Below are positions 32,931-44,450 of a stretch of 64,000 bases of DNA, piece after piece. This DNA comes from Craspedostauros australis. Taxonomy: Eukaryota; Bacillariophyta; Bacillariophyceae; Mastogloiales; Achnanthaceae. How positions within the stretch are numbered: the stretch's first letter is position 1; every line of letters starts with the position of its first letter. The DNA is taken from contig JAMXDE010000008.1 in the NCBI GenBank assembly GCA_026770025.1, positions 1,984,001-2,048,000 on the forward strand, in the 5' to 3' direction. The notes under the pieces were generated by a model. The model searched no databases. It worked only from the letters and a program-made list of their open reading frames with translations, and was not told the DNA's origin. A program made the translations under genes and the position numbers.

Positions 32931-33231
32931 TTGCATCGTCGGAGATGGGACAACCAGCCAATCGGAGCCAATTCGACAAACTGTCCGCATTCGCACACCA
33001 ATCCTATATATATGATATGTTAAATGTACTTTTACTGGCTATCGTCGTCATCCAGCAAGATCCGCACGGTTGTTCATTCACACACTCTGCGATTGCGGAT
33101 CGAACGGCACATCAATTCAGTGTCATGTGTCCTGATCCTGTGCATTGTCTGTTCGATGGAATCCAAGCGTGCCACACTCCAAAGTACAGTCGGACATGGC
33201 GGACGACTGTAGTGGCACATCATGATTCACT
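32931..33231. other. Short convergent intergenic region
   Basis: About 300 bp between the 3' ends of the rhomboid gene (+) and the CDK7-like gene (-). An AT-rich TATATATATGATATG stretch at about 33005-33019 may belong to 3'-end formation. No gene is seen. Confidence 0.5.
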
Positions 33232-34155
33232 TTACGATGCAGAATCCAGCACCAACTTGCCTTTCGGTGTTGCCGGAGGTTCATTCGCGAAGTAAGGGTG
33301 ATCCAGGCACTGCGAGGCAGTGAATCTCATGTTCGGATCAAGCACAAGGATGGACCGGAGCAGGGAAAGCGCGTCGCGTGGCGCGGCTGTGAAGATTTCG
33401 TCGAATGGGATGCCTGGCGTATCATCCCAGATCAACCCCCTGCTGCACAATGGAAGCGCCTTGTGGTCTGGCCAATTGGTCTCATTGGGTGTGCCGAACA
33501 CGGTGAAGATGGTGTCGAGCTGTGATATGTCGCTGTTCTTGCCCTGCAGGAAAGGCCGTCGCAACAGCAGTTCTGCGAAGATGCAGCCGACGGACCACAT
33601 ATCCGCAGCCGCCGAGTATTCGTATGCACCCAGTAGCAGCTCGGGTGGCTTGTACCACAGCGTGACAGCTTCCGGGCTCAGCCGCTGCTTCGGTGTGCCG
33701 TACATCCGCGCCAGACCGAAATCTGCCAACTTCATCGTCCCGTCCTTCAGAAAGAGCATATTGTCAGGCTTCAAATCGCGGTGTAGTATCCAATGGTCAT
33801 GACACGCCGATATCGCGCGCAGCAGACTCCACAGATGTTGCTTGGTATCCGCCAAGGAGATGGGGATCGATTTGTTGTTCAGGATCTTTTCCAGATCCGT
33901 GTGCGCACATTCGTAGACGAGGCAGACCGCCATGTCAGGCGTCGAGAAGCAATCCACAAGCTCGATAATGTTCTCGTGCTTGAACTGGCGCAGGAGCTTG
34001 ATCTCGCGAACGGCTGTGAAATTGACCCCCTCGTCCTTGTTGACGCTCTTGATCTTCTTGATGGCAACGATGCGACCCGTCGTCTTCTGTTCTGCCATGT
34101 GGACGATACCCCATGTACCCTGTCCCAGCGCCTTCACCACTTTGTATTGATCCAT
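33232..34155 (-). CDS. CDK7: CDK7-like cyclin-dependent kinase (CAK/TFIIH kinase)
   Basis: 307 aa and intronless. The ATG is complementary to 34153-34155, where kinase homology begins; the open frame runs further upstream without an obvious start. It has a Gly-rich loop GQGTWG (11-16), Lys33, an NFTAVREIK helix that is the CDK7 form of the PSTAIRE motif (Glu51), HRDLKPDN (Asp127) and DFG (Asp145), with full C-lobe motifs. CDK7 with cyclin H and MAT1 phosphorylates the T-loop of CDKs and, in TFIIH, the RNA polymerase II tail (family knowledge). The activation loop reads GTPKQRLSPEAVT. Thr154 and Ser160 align with the Ser164/Thr170 phosphosites of the animal kinase. The usual R-W-Y-R is L-W-Y-K. 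It is divergent from the gene at 34590. Confidence 0.88.
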   Translation of the reverse strand: MDQYKVVKALGQGTWGIVHMAEQKTTGRIVAIKKIKSVNKDEGVNFTAVREIKLLRQFKHENIIELVDCFSTPDMAVCLVYECAHTDLEKILNNKSIPISLADTKQHLWSLLRAISACHDHWILHRDLKPDNMLFLKDGTMKLADFGLARMYGTPKQRLSPEAVTLWYKPPELLLGAYEYSAAADMWSVGCIFAELLLRRPFLQGKNSDISQLDTIFTVFGTPNETNWPDHKALPLCSRGLIWDDTPGIPFDEIFTAAPRDALSLLRSILVLDPNMRFTASQCLDHPYFANEPPATPKGKLVLDSAS

Positions 34156-34589
34156 TTTGCACGAGTCCTCGTCTTGTGATGTTCGATGTATTCTATGTCC
34201 CGCACCACGAGTGTGTACGGAGATTCGTATTATTCTACTATAGTATGATATAATACCATACAAGAGGTATGAGGACGAGCGTGAATAGTATGAGTGCGAG
34301 ACATGAGTTTGGACAGGGAAGGGTGTCTGTGTTGTTGTTTGGTGTTGGTGTGTGGTGTTGTCAAGACACATCTTCGTCGATCGAAACATCGAAATACGTC
34401 CACTCACGACTGATTTCCCACGTTTGACGGATGCATTTTATGAAATAAATGTCAAGTTTATCGTAGCTTCCAAGGACAACTCAAACATCGTGGTCTTTTT
34501 CTGTGTTGTCCAAACACACTCCACACTCCACCCACGACAATGGAGCAATCTGACACGACGAGTGATCACATCCAAAACAGGATCAAGCC
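34156..34589. promoter_or_regulatory. Divergent promoter region (CDK7-like / large chromatin-like gene)
   Basis: 434 bp between two start codons facing away from each other. It contains an AT-rich near-palindromic stretch, TATAGTATGATATAATACC, at about 34239-34257. No gene is seen. Assignment as promoter rests on position only. Confidence 0.4.
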
Positions 34590-37500
34590 ATGCATCCCGT
34601 AACCCAAGAACATGAGGATGAAGATGTGCGCAATGAAGAGAGCATCGATGTTCCACGCGCCTCGGAACATCTCGCCGTGGGCAGAATGGTGGAGGTGGCG
34701 AGCCGCACGTGGCCAGGCATGAACAAGCCAGGCGGCGTGGCGCGTGTCCTGCATTGCCATTGCGATGGGACTGCCGATGCTGGTGCCACCCCCGCAATTA
34801 TGCCCAGCATAACTCATGTGGATGTCCGCTATATCGTAGGGAATGGAAAGGAGCTGATGGTTCCAGTGCAGTACGTAGTTCTGGCGCCGCAGTTCGAATC
34901 CGGCGAAGTGATCGGATCCTCTCGAAGGGCGACGAGCTTACGTGATCGATCGCTGCTCCTGGGGCGATGCAAGCTCTGCGGTTCACTGCGAACCGACTGC
35001 GGATCATGTGATTGGAAGCAAGAAACCGAGATCATGATGTCATCGTCGCCTGTCCTGCAATCGACGGTAGCACAACGGCCAAAACTTCGGCGACCGACCA
35101 GGCGCAGATCAAGACACAGAACCACAACAGATTCTTTGTTGATGCTTGCGTCGAATCAAGAGGGACCTGCTGCGAGGACGAGACAGCAGAATGACGCAAC
35201 AAGTCGCCATCATCCGTCGCCTGCGTCTCCAAGGCTGGCATCAGAATCGGATTCGGGCTCGTCAGCTCGAAGTGATCGTGATGTAGCGAAGAAGCCGCGA
35301 ATTTTCATCTTCGACAGTGAAAGTGACAGCGACAGTGACGTCAGCGGCAACAGCGGTGGTGATAGCATTAGCACTGGTGCTAGCGCCCGCATCAACATTG
35401 GCGGCAGAGGTGATGACGGTGGCAACAACGCTGACCAAGACACTGATGCCGTCGACAGTCTTCTCGCTGCTTCCCAGGCCAGCCACGAGGATCTCGAAGT
35501 ACAGACGGGAGGACTCGAGATATCCCAAACGGAGAAAAGCCAAACGCAGGTGCATTCATCACCACCACAGTCACCAACCTTGGAACATCATTCGCACTCA
35601 CGTTCACGATCACATTCACATTCACATTCGCGCACACGGGAAGGAGACCTTGAGGGTTTCATCCAGCCGGAAGGCGCAATCATCGCAAATATGCTGCCAA
35701 CGGACGTCGAAGACCTGACGAGGTCGATCGACTATGGTGAATTACCAGACTTCTTTGAGAGGATGGCAACCGAGCTAGAGGCGTCAAAGATTCCAAAGGC
35801 AAAGTCGAAAGTGACAGGATTGCAACGCAGGGTGGAGGAGAATACAAGCACAAGGCGGCAGGCGGGAGAGAACGGCGCAGATCATTCTGCGATGGAGAAA
35901 TATGATGACGATACCGACGCTGGTGTTGATGCCAACAAGAACTCTAACCATAATGAGAGTTCCACGAGGAATTGTGATGAGAATCAATCACCGGAAGGTA
36001 TCATGGCAGAAATTGATCGCCTCGAAAGTTCGTTGATTCAAAGCCTGATCCGATCGGGACTGGATCAGTGCCTGGCCGCGCTGAGAAAGCTCACGAGTCG
36101 CACTCTGTACAAGAGGAACAAAGCGTACCTGACCGATAAGCAGCGCAAGCGATGCAGGTCAAGCATGTATATCGAGGCACGGGAGCTGAGAACGGATTCG
36201 CTGGAAAGATCTGTGGATGGTCTCATGTCAGATCTGAAGGATTTGAGAGTCAGACTATTTCGCCCAGTGGACACATACCTCGGAGATTTCCACAGTCGCG
36301 TAGAGGAGGAAGATGGAGGACACGGAGAAACGGAGGGAAACGGCGAGAAGCATGACGGCTTTCGAAGTAGCAACGCAGACGGCACAAGCGAACATGGATG
36401 GTCCGTATCGTTCAACATGTCTCTCGGCACATCAGGTGACGAAGGGTTCGTGGATGATCCTCCGAATCCTACACGCGCACGTAAACGCAACAAGCCATTC
36501 CATCGGCACATGTACGCGTCAACGAAAAGGCCAAGCGGCTATGAAACACGAAAGATGGCACAGCACGAGTATGTTGGGCGGCAACGCAGGCCGACTGCTC
36601 CAGTGCGCACAAGTAGATTGGGTCGTCAGGCTCACGGACGAACCAGACATCGACATCCTGCCGCAGATGAAGCTCACGACAACAAAATCCCGTCTTCCCA
36701 AAGACAAACTCGAAAGCGCAAGACAACCGAGTTTGATGTCACACTAGCAAGCTTGCTTTCGCCAAGACGCGCAGAGACTAACAGCGCAACCGCCAAATTG
36801 ACTGACGATCGTGAAAGGCCCATTCGATCACGAAGGATGCAAAGCAAGCATTCAGAGCAGTCCTCTGAAGTGTTGCATTCACTGATGCCATCACGTCCGT
36901 TGCGATCGATAGCTTCCAATTCTAAGAAAGGAGATGCGTCTGGAGACTGGCTCATTCGGCCTGGGCGCATCCAACGCTCTGCAACAGAAAGAATGGAAGA
37001 GTTCCTGCGAGCGAACGGCCTTGGCGAAGAGCATCCGGAACACAACCCACCACGGAGCACGCATCATCGTCATCGTCATCGCCATCGATCTCATGGACAC
37101 TCCAGTCGTGATGTGTCGCACCATCACCACCACCAACGACAACGACGACGGAAGCAACGGCTGCGTAGCCATCGGCCATCAAGAATTCATGATCCATCCC
37201 CACCAATCGGGCATGCTGCGGACAGCGATTCTGCAGATGGCATGCCCCAACCGATACTCACAGCTGAGGATGCATTCATTATCGCAATGGACGAAGGATC
37301 CCCGGTCGGGGTCAACCAACAAGGTGATGAGGATCAAGGTCAGGGCCCAGCTTCGCGAACACTCGGAGCCCTGCCAGTGATCTGCAACGAGCTGCGCAGC
37401 ACCTTTGGAAGCAACCGCCGGACTCACTCGTTGCTCAAGGAAATCTCTTCTCGGCGGAACCGATATCCCGCCGAGAAACAAGCATGCGTTGCTGAAGCTG

Positions 37501-40344
37501 GAATTGCGCTAATGCGAAAGCACGGCTGCAAGTGCATCACGGAACTCATCGCGAGCAATGATGCCATATTACCTGTCCTCGTCAAATTGCTCGCTGTGTG
37601 CATCCACGCTGTCATGGCCTGCACTGCAGCAGACATTGACCAAAATGCAATCGTGAAAGCTACCGTGGCAAACGACAAGCAACGATTCTTATCACTCTCG
37701 GTGCTGCAGCTTGTCGACTCGCTTTACGCGCTGTCACACCCCACAGCGTGGTGTTCTCAACGGCGAGATCCGCACACCGTGCTCAAGTCCATACTTCCAT
37801 TGCGCGACGCGCTAGCGACGTATATTCCGCTAACAGAGTACGTTTCTCGAGCCATCCTCACAACCTTGCAGCCGCAGCGATGGTGGAAGAGCTGCGAAGA
37901 CACGGGAAATGCATCCATCTTCGTATCATCGATAGACCCAACAACCTGGAGATGCGTGCTGTTCGGTCTTTCCAACACACCACCACCAGACAAGACAATC
38001 CGGCTGTCATCGTTGGGAAGAAACCTCCCACAATGTGAAGTTGATGCCATCTGGGCGATCCTGGCCTGCACGAACGTTCCCAACCGATTTCCAGATCTCA
38101 AATCGACCACCAGATGGCAGTTGATCGCTCGAATTTACGCGGCATGCACGAACTCGACGAGAGACGATAAGACGTTGCCACCTGGACAGAAACAACTGGC
38201 AACAGTTCAAGGTCACCTGCTGTATTTTGCGAAGCTCTTGGCAGGTGGTGCATTGGGGAGCGTTCCTCCTGTTGATACGCTGCTGGTGGAAACGATCAAA
38301 GCGGCAGTCTTTTTGCAGGTTGACAGTTTGATGTCTTGCACTGAGTCAACGCCGAATACAGCAACCGCGTCAATAGCATCAAACATCCCGAGTGCACTCA
38401 CCTTGACCGCTCTGCAACACTGCCAATTGCCAAGCTGCAAGACCATCAATCGGCTCATCCACAAGTTCAGATCCATCAGACCGCCTGATTTCCGAAAGGA
38501 AATAGCTGTCTTGAAGCGGCTGGAGAAGGTGCTGCTTGGACCATCATCGAAGTCGCTCAAAGAGCAGGAGTCCTTGGCAACGGCGTCGGCACGTTTCGAC
38601 AGAATCGTGCTGCTGATGTTTCCAAAATCGCGCACGCTCGCCCTCTGTGGGTTGCTCTGTGCCCTGTGGATCTCGCGCGTGCCACAGAAGAAAGCGCGCC
38701 GGTCGAGGCTCTCCAAAGCTCTCAAGTCGTTGCGCGGGTCTTTCGTTGAGCGTATTGCCACAACCACAGCTTCGTACGATCAGGGTCCCACGGCACCCGA
38801 ACTGACATTCGAGCAGGCGTTCGAGCATGTTGGCGCGGGTAGGACAAATCAACCTAAGCCTGGCGTCGTCAGCCTGCGGCACTTTGCTGCGATGCTGCTG
38901 GTGATTGAAAGTCTTGCGGCACAATCGCACGATGCGCCAGCAGAGAGTGCTCCCGTCACATTCGAGTTATGCCGACATGTATGGCAATTGGCCACGTCGG
39001 ATCAATTTCGTTCCCGAACGGATGTGATGAGGACGCTGAGTATTGTCACGGGTACGGCCAAGTATCCATGCTCAATAGACGAGGTAGCTGTTGCATCGAA
39101 ACTGATGGCTGTTCTTGCCACTGCTGCGATACAGCACTGCCAACTGCAGGCATCGCGCAGGATCGAGATTGAGAATGAAAACCAGGACTGTATCGACTTT
39201 ACTATTTCGAAGATGGTCGATTGTCTTCGGTTGGCGGTGATTGCAGATGCAGGATCCAGCAAGGCAATTGGGGTAATCTGCCCACTGCTCGCATTCGTCT
39301 TCCGCAAGGCAACAGCCTTTGCGTTGACGATGCGCGAAGGGAACGATGGCATTCCCCAAACGCTGCGATCCTTGGCAACAAGGATTCGAACATCTCTTTG
39401 TGCTGAGATATGTCGGATGCTCCAAGAGAGATTGATCGCAGCGCAACCCGGCAAGCAGTCGCATTGCAGGATGGAAATCAGTGCGTTCACAATCGCAATC
39501 GAATGTATGGCAGACTTTTCTTCTTGCGTACTTTGTGACGGTGTCAGTTTCGAAAGGAATGTAAAGACTTCTCCAACACCAACAGCATTGTCGACAGGCG
39601 CCAAATCAGACTCGCATGTAGATGTAGGAGATCGCGCAGAAACGCTGGACGACGAAGACGATTTCTTTGGCGGGCTGGATGATTCAGTTTTTGCAAACAT
39701 GGAAGTCCCAGGTTTGGAACCAGCAACAGAAACACATCGCACACCAACAGCGACGATAGAAACAACGGCGGTGGCGGCGGCGCAAACCACAGTAGTACAT
39801 GCAAAAGACGAAGAATCGTGGCAGATCAACGCCGATACCTCTGATTGCTGTCCACCATGGGAGCCGCTTATCGATATCATCGTCGCATCAAAGGTAGGTT
39901 TTGCAACAAGCTATGTTTCGCCCATGATTCTGCTCATCTGGATCTGCAGGTTTGTGTCTTTTGTATGAATCTCGGGTAGGACGGGTACCAATGTAGACAA
40001 GGTGCCATATCTTTCCTTCAACTCACACGCGCATACAATTCCATCCGTATCTCCTGCGTGTACAGCCATCAAATCGGTTCCGCATCGCAACCGAGCACCA
40101 ACCTTCCGCGAAAGTCACGATGCCAAGCGCATCCAGCAAGGTCGTCGAACAGTCCCTGGAAGACATTTGCAGTTGCTTGAAGGCGGTCCTTGCCATCAAC
40201 ATCCAGGGTGATCGAAGGCATTACGATGTGGCTGTCCAACGAATGGTGGATACTCCATCGTTTCCAATCGCCAATCATAGTTCGATAGACACTGGGTACA
40301 GTCAGGCTATTCTTCGGTGTTTGGACAAAGTTGAGACAAGCTAG
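34590..40344 (+). CDS. Large protein with chromatin-type N-terminal domain; possible DNA-repair scaffold
   Basis: Exon 1 runs 34590-39893. A GTAGGT donor at 39894 and an acceptor at 40064-40065 give a 172-bp intron and an in-frame exon 40066-40344 (about 1861 aa). If there is no splicing the frame stops at 39968. The N-terminus (about 30-100) reads VGRMVEVASRTWPGMNKPGG and, after a spacer, V-D-V-R-Y-I-V. This is a Tudor/SH3-like pattern I associate with chromatin proteins. Residues 130-930 are mostly disordered, with SDSDSD acidic tracts, an SHSHSHS run, His-rich stretches and dense R/K clusters. The last 900 residues look alpha-helical and solenoid-like, with a late acidic DDEDDFFGGLDD stretch. 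A Mms22/Mus7-type repair scaffold is a weak hypothesis only. Nuclear location is likely. Confidence 0.7.
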
Positions 40345-40839
40345 ACTTCGACCATGTGTCTCCGTAGAGGTTTCATGCAAAACAGAACACCAGTATGCGA
40401 CCCCTGCTGCCGCTGTTGCGACGGCTGTTGTACCATGCGAGTACCAGGGCATGCAATGAAAAAGGCAGGATATCCGCATCGATGAATGAATATAGCAAGC
40501 ACACCGCACAGGTTCCTCGTGGAGATGGTCTCTGCTGGGGTCCAGTACTATATTCACAAATCCAGTCGGGGGACCGTCTACTCCGTTGCTGGTGTGGCTG
40601 TGTTTGTGTATGTAATTGTATGTATGGTACGTTCCTCTGGATCTTTGGGATTGCGCTTGCGCTTGCGCTAGGGTTGGTTGTGGGATGATGGTGACTTGGC
40701 TGGGCAGCGTTGGTGGATGGCCTTGCTCATCAAAATGCAGATATTTGGTAGAATGATCAGGGCGACCGCCAAGGTTTGGCTGGAACAACCAATCACTCGA
40801 GCACCGTCCTCTCAACGACTCAGGATAGGGGATTGTGCC
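40345..40839. other. Convergent intergenic region containing duplicated 3' flank
   Basis: No gene is supported. The right part (about 40800-40860, running into the pseudogene tail) is visibly similar to 50900-50955, downstream of the intact cysteine-repeat gene. This shows that the tandem duplication included 3' flanking DNA. Confidence 0.55.
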
Positions 40840-41752
40840 CTAATTGAGCCACTGTTTACCACATCCTTCTACACTATCCATGATAGCAGCGATGATCTCA
40901 AAGCAAGCGAGTGGATTTGGTGCTGGACAGTCCAAGAGGGGGCAGCCGATGGTGCAGGTCAACGCGGTGTTTCCAGAGCGCATGTCCGTAGCGACACAAA
41001 CCTCATATGAAAAGATAGTCACACATCTACCTCCTGGAATGACAAGATCGTTCGCGGAGATATCGCTGTTGGCCACGCCATCGCAGGCATCCTGAGATAC
41101 ACACGCATCAGTTCCAATGAAGAGACTTTCACGAATCTTGGAATTGCCTTTGTGGGCGTCCTCGCAGGAGCGGAATCCTTGACATACTCCTTCTCCAATG
41201 ATGATGTCGACGATGACAGGCGAAGACACACTCTGGTTGCAATGGCTTCCAAGATCTATGCAGCTCCTGATCCCGTTGCATGCTTTGTTCTCAGCACGGA
41301 TAATGCTGCAGATGTTCTTTTCGAGGTTCAGGTAGCCGGAAACGCGGATGCATGAATTCCGCCCGATGATCTTACTACCAAGGATAGTGCCAGCACCCGG
41401 GCGATCCAAATGGAGCTGCCCAAAGCTGCTGCAAGAATTTTCCAATGTGCAACCGCCGAAGACCATGGCGTTCGAAACGATGTTAGTGAATGAACCGCTT
41501 GCTGTGTAGGCATCTGGAGTGATCATGAACGAATCACTGCTGGATGAGCAGCCTCCAGGTGGGCAGCAAGCATATCTCTCAGCAATGCATGCTGTTGTGG
41601 GCCTAACACCTCGTCCAGCCAGAATGACCCCAACGCCCTCTTGGAAGGCACCCAGGGTGGCAGCCATGAAGTCGGAGCATGTGCCGATGGCACCATCACA
41701 AACGATTTTGGCGGCGGGGGGAGGGTTCCTCATGTTGAATACACAGCGATCA
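40840..41752 (-). pseudogene. Cysteine-repeat secreted-protein paralog, split by a retrotransposon
   Basis: On the minus strand this encodes about 300 residues colinear with the intact neighbour at 50999-52237: N-M-R-N-P then C-D-G-A-I-G-T-C, a G-R-G segment, Y-A-C-C-P-P-G-G-C-S-S, and the series of C-x4/5-C repeats. The coding sequence ends abruptly upstream at the left target-site duplication, where the element begins. The natural N-terminus and signal peptide are missing here. Crossing the element, the frame continues only briefly (P-C-F-S-Q-R-I-D-R-C) before an in-frame TAG. Relative to the paralog there is a roughly 45-residue in-frame deletion and several cysteines are replaced (by Y, F and others). 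The C-terminus is longer than the paralog's (ends Q-W-L-N then stop). It is probably non-functional because of the insertion. Confidence 0.8.
41735..41752 (+). repeat. Target-site duplication, left copy (18 bp)
   Basis: TTGAATACACAGCGATCA is identical to 50157-50174. The bases on either side differ (G versus A before it, T versus A after it), which defines the 18-bp limit. It lies within the coding sequence of the interrupted gene. Confidence 0.95.
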
Positions 41753-41837
41753 TAGTTTCGGAACTCCGACAAACCAAACCAAAGAAAAATAAAAACTAAT
41801 TAATACCCTAACACAACACAAACAACAGCAAAGCAAA

Positions 41838-44450
41838 ATGACTTCGAACGACGAACCCAACACGAGCAACCGCGAAGAGACGAAGGCAGAAGATGGCCCA
41901 ACCTTGCCACCTCCCACCAAGGAACCTGACAAACCTGCGAACCCAAGAGAGGACGATACAGGCAACCATCATCGCGCCCGACGACAAGCAAAAAGAGCCA
42001 TCCCTTACGATGGAGGAACCGAGGAGAACGACCCCGACGACGTGTCCATCACCTACAAGCCAAGATCCAGCACGTTCAAGACCGCGGCCAACAAGACCGG
42101 CATCGACATCACGCCATTCGCACGAGCAACAGGAGACGGATCCATCGACAGATCAGCAAAAGCAGCATGGAGAGCCAGAGCAATCTGGTATAACAAGGAT
42201 GAGGCGACGGCCGACCGCGAAAACCCGACCATCAAACAGTGGGAGCACTTCTTCAGAGATCTCGCAGACGGAAGGGTCACATCATTCGGGCCCATCACGC
42301 TGCCCAACAGAGACCCCACAAGAATGAGGCTCCTGCAATTCGTCATCAACGTTGCATCCACCGATCCCCACGAGGTATTCAAAGTACATCTCAACGACGA
42401 CGGCACGGTACGAACGGCAAGAGCAGTCAAAGTATGGAAGGCCGCGAATCGACTCATGGGCTCCAACTACGATCTGGGAGCAGCACCTCTCGCAGACAAC
42501 GACATCCACATCGACACAATGGAAGGCCTCACACTCCAGACGGAAGGCGCGGAAGCGAGCACAGCCAGGATGTCCACAAGCCAAGCATTTGCAGCCATGC
42601 CAATCGACACAACCACGGGATCCATCAGCACAGACAGCGAGTCGTACACCAGCCGCCAGCCGTCCAAACGCACCAGATTCAAATCTCCGAAACAGACAAC
42701 CGACATGCCACGAGTCAGCCAGAACAGCACGAACAACTCGCAATCTTCAGGGACGACAAGCAGCAACGATTCGTCAACTGACTCAGGCGTGACCAGACAC
42801 AGAAGTGGCCCTCGGAACCCTGCCAACCGCAAGCCGTCCACAGACGACAACTCCGTCAGCTCAGATGAGGAATCCAACACATCCCAGGCAAAGATAGCAC
42901 CACCGCGACACGAGCACACCACCAGATTCACAATCAAACTCAACGTCGACAGAACCGAAGACGACACCACAGCCGCAGTGCGAGAGCGCATCAAGCGATG
43001 GTTCCGGCAGGTCCGACGAATCGATCCTACAGCGGTGATCCTCCCATGGAGAGAGTCGGCCAACACAGGTCCCCACATCGCCCACTCAGGACAAATTCCA
43101 GAGAGAATGGAGGACCTCAGAACCTTCTTTCAAGGATTGCGAGCGCCATCCGGGGCAACAGGAATCACGTACGCGAAGGTCCGCATCACCACCAGAGATG
43201 ATCCCTTCGACATCACGGCAGACCGCAACGCGGAGCTCAACCCATACTACTACAACGAGCATGAGGGATTGTACAAAGCCCAGCTCCAAGACGCAGAAGA
43301 GGTGAAAGAGATCGGCTTCCTACTATACTCTGGAGGATTCACAGACGTGGACAGCACAGTGGAAATCATAAACAGGAGCTTCCGACGAACAAACAGCGAC
43401 ATCAGAGTGGGCGGAAAGATGAAGAACATCATCCAGGTCAGCGACGAAACCAGAGAAAAGTACAGAGAAGGCAAGCGACACTGGACAGTCCAACCTTGGA
43501 GAGCGGTGAAGCTGGAAGTCGAAAGATCACAAGCTTACGCTGCGGTCGAAGAAGTCGCAAACCTCTTTAACACACGAGCGGAGAGACCGGGAGCCACCAA
43601 CTTCCGGTTCTTGCCCGACAAGAAGTTTGAGCAAATGTCCCGAAAGAAGAGCGAGTTCCGAGACGGCCTCATGGCAAAACACCAGGCCATACTTGCAGTG
43701 ATTGAGTACTCGGACTCCGATGGAGTACTGCACCTGGACAAGAAAGTCAAAGGCAAGGACAACCGCTCCATCACTCTCCGTAAACTCATACTCCGAGAGA
43801 CAACCAACGACGGCAAACGGATCTTCCACAGTGTGGACAGAGCCCGAGGCACCGACGACCAAGTCGTGGCGCACTCATTCCCCGAATACCTGGAACCAGC
43901 AAAGCATTTCATGAGCCTCCTGCCTGCAATCGCCCGACACAAAGTAGGCCCCAAAGCCGAAAAGTGGTTCAGTCCGGAGGTGTGGATTGCCAGCCTCAAC
44001 ATTGTGTACGACCCAGCGACCAACGACTACACGTCCCCTGACACGCACAACCTGGAAGACATCGCCGATGAAGAGTTCCCCGCCAGTGTGATCATCACCA
44101 ATATCCCCGATATGATGCCCACCACTCACAGGCCAGCGGCTCTTGACAATCGAAGCCTGTTCAATCCCAACTCGACGATCGGCACCGCCAACAGGTCCAT
44201 CGACTCAGCGTACACAGCTGCCCCCAATCTGACCACAGGAGACCAAACAGACAGCGGATCCAACGCACCGAACACCCCCAACACAACCTCCCACACCACC
44301 GAAGGAATCCTGCGTACCGGCGCCAACACAAGATACAACCAGCCCCAGACAAGGGAAGCACAACTACTGGCACAGGTGCAAGCACTCCGGCGAGAACTTG
44401 GCAAACCCGACGGCGACCCTCCGCAGCCCAATGGAGGCCAGTCACCATGA
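41838..44450 (+). CDS. Retrotransposon ORF1 protein (870 aa)
   Basis: The ATG at 41838 follows an A/C-rich leader. ORF1 proteins of LINEs bind their RNA and act as chaperones (family knowledge). This one is large. Its N-terminus is Pro/Asp/Arg-rich and disordered. A Ser/Thr/Asn-rich linker (about 250-360) precedes an ordered region of about 400 residues beginning FTIKLNVDRTED (about 365). The C-terminus has a short amphipathic helix (REAQLLAQVQALRREL). I see no CCHC zinc knuckle, no esterase motif and no RRM that I can recognise. The stop at 44448-44450 overlaps the ORF2 start in the sequence ATGA. Confidence 0.88.
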   Translation: MTSNDEPNTSNREETKAEDGPTLPPPTKEPDKPANPREDDTGNHHRARRQAKRAIPYDGGTEENDPDDVSITYKPRSSTFKTAANKTGIDITPFARATGDGSIDRSAKAAWRARAIWYNKDEATADRENPTIKQWEHFFRDLADGRVTSFGPITLPNRDPTRMRLLQFVINVASTDPHEVFKVHLNDDGTVRTARAVKVWKAANRLMGSNYDLGAAPLADNDIHIDTMEGLTLQTEGAEASTARMSTSQAFAAMPIDTTTGSISTDSESYTSRQPSKRTRFKSPKQTTDMPRVSQNSTNNSQSSGTTSSNDSSTDSGVTRHRSGPRNPANRKPSTDDNSVSSDEESNTSQAKIAPPRHEHTTRFTIKLNVDRTEDDTTAAVRERIKRWFRQVRRIDPTAVILPWRESANTGPHIAHSGQIPERMEDLRTFFQGLRAPSGATGITYAKVRITTRDDPFDITADRNAELNPYYYNEHEGLYKAQLQDAEEVKEIGFLLYSGGFTDVDSTVEIINRSFRRTNSDIRVGGKMKNIIQVSDETREKYREGKRHWTVQPWRAVKLEVERSQAYAAVEEVANLFNTRAERPGATNFRFLPDKKFEQMSRKKSEFRDGLMAKHQAILAVIEYSDSDGVLHLDKKVKGKDNRSITLRKLILRETTNDGKRIFHSVDRARGTDDQVVAHSFPEYLEPAKHFMSLLPAIARHKVGPKAEKWFSPEVWIASLNIVYDPATNDYTSPDTHNLEDIADEEFPASVIITNIPDMMPTTHRPAALDNRSLFNPNSTIGTANRSIDSAYTAAPNLTTGDQTDSGSNAPNTPNTTSHTTEGILRTGANTRYNQPQTREAQLLAQVQALRRELGKPDGDPPQPNGGQSP

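Noticed and set aside
39894..39968. Reading straight through the GTAGGT donor to a stop at 39968, or a 56-bp intron ending at 39949
   Set aside because: The 56-bp intron is far shorter than the others and adds only nine codons. The 172-bp intron fits local size and opens 93 codons, so it is preferred but unproven.
41753..41772. Extension of the interrupted gene frame into the retrotransposon leader
   Set aside because: The apparent start is a TTG inside the element's 5' end. The true junction is the target-site duplication.
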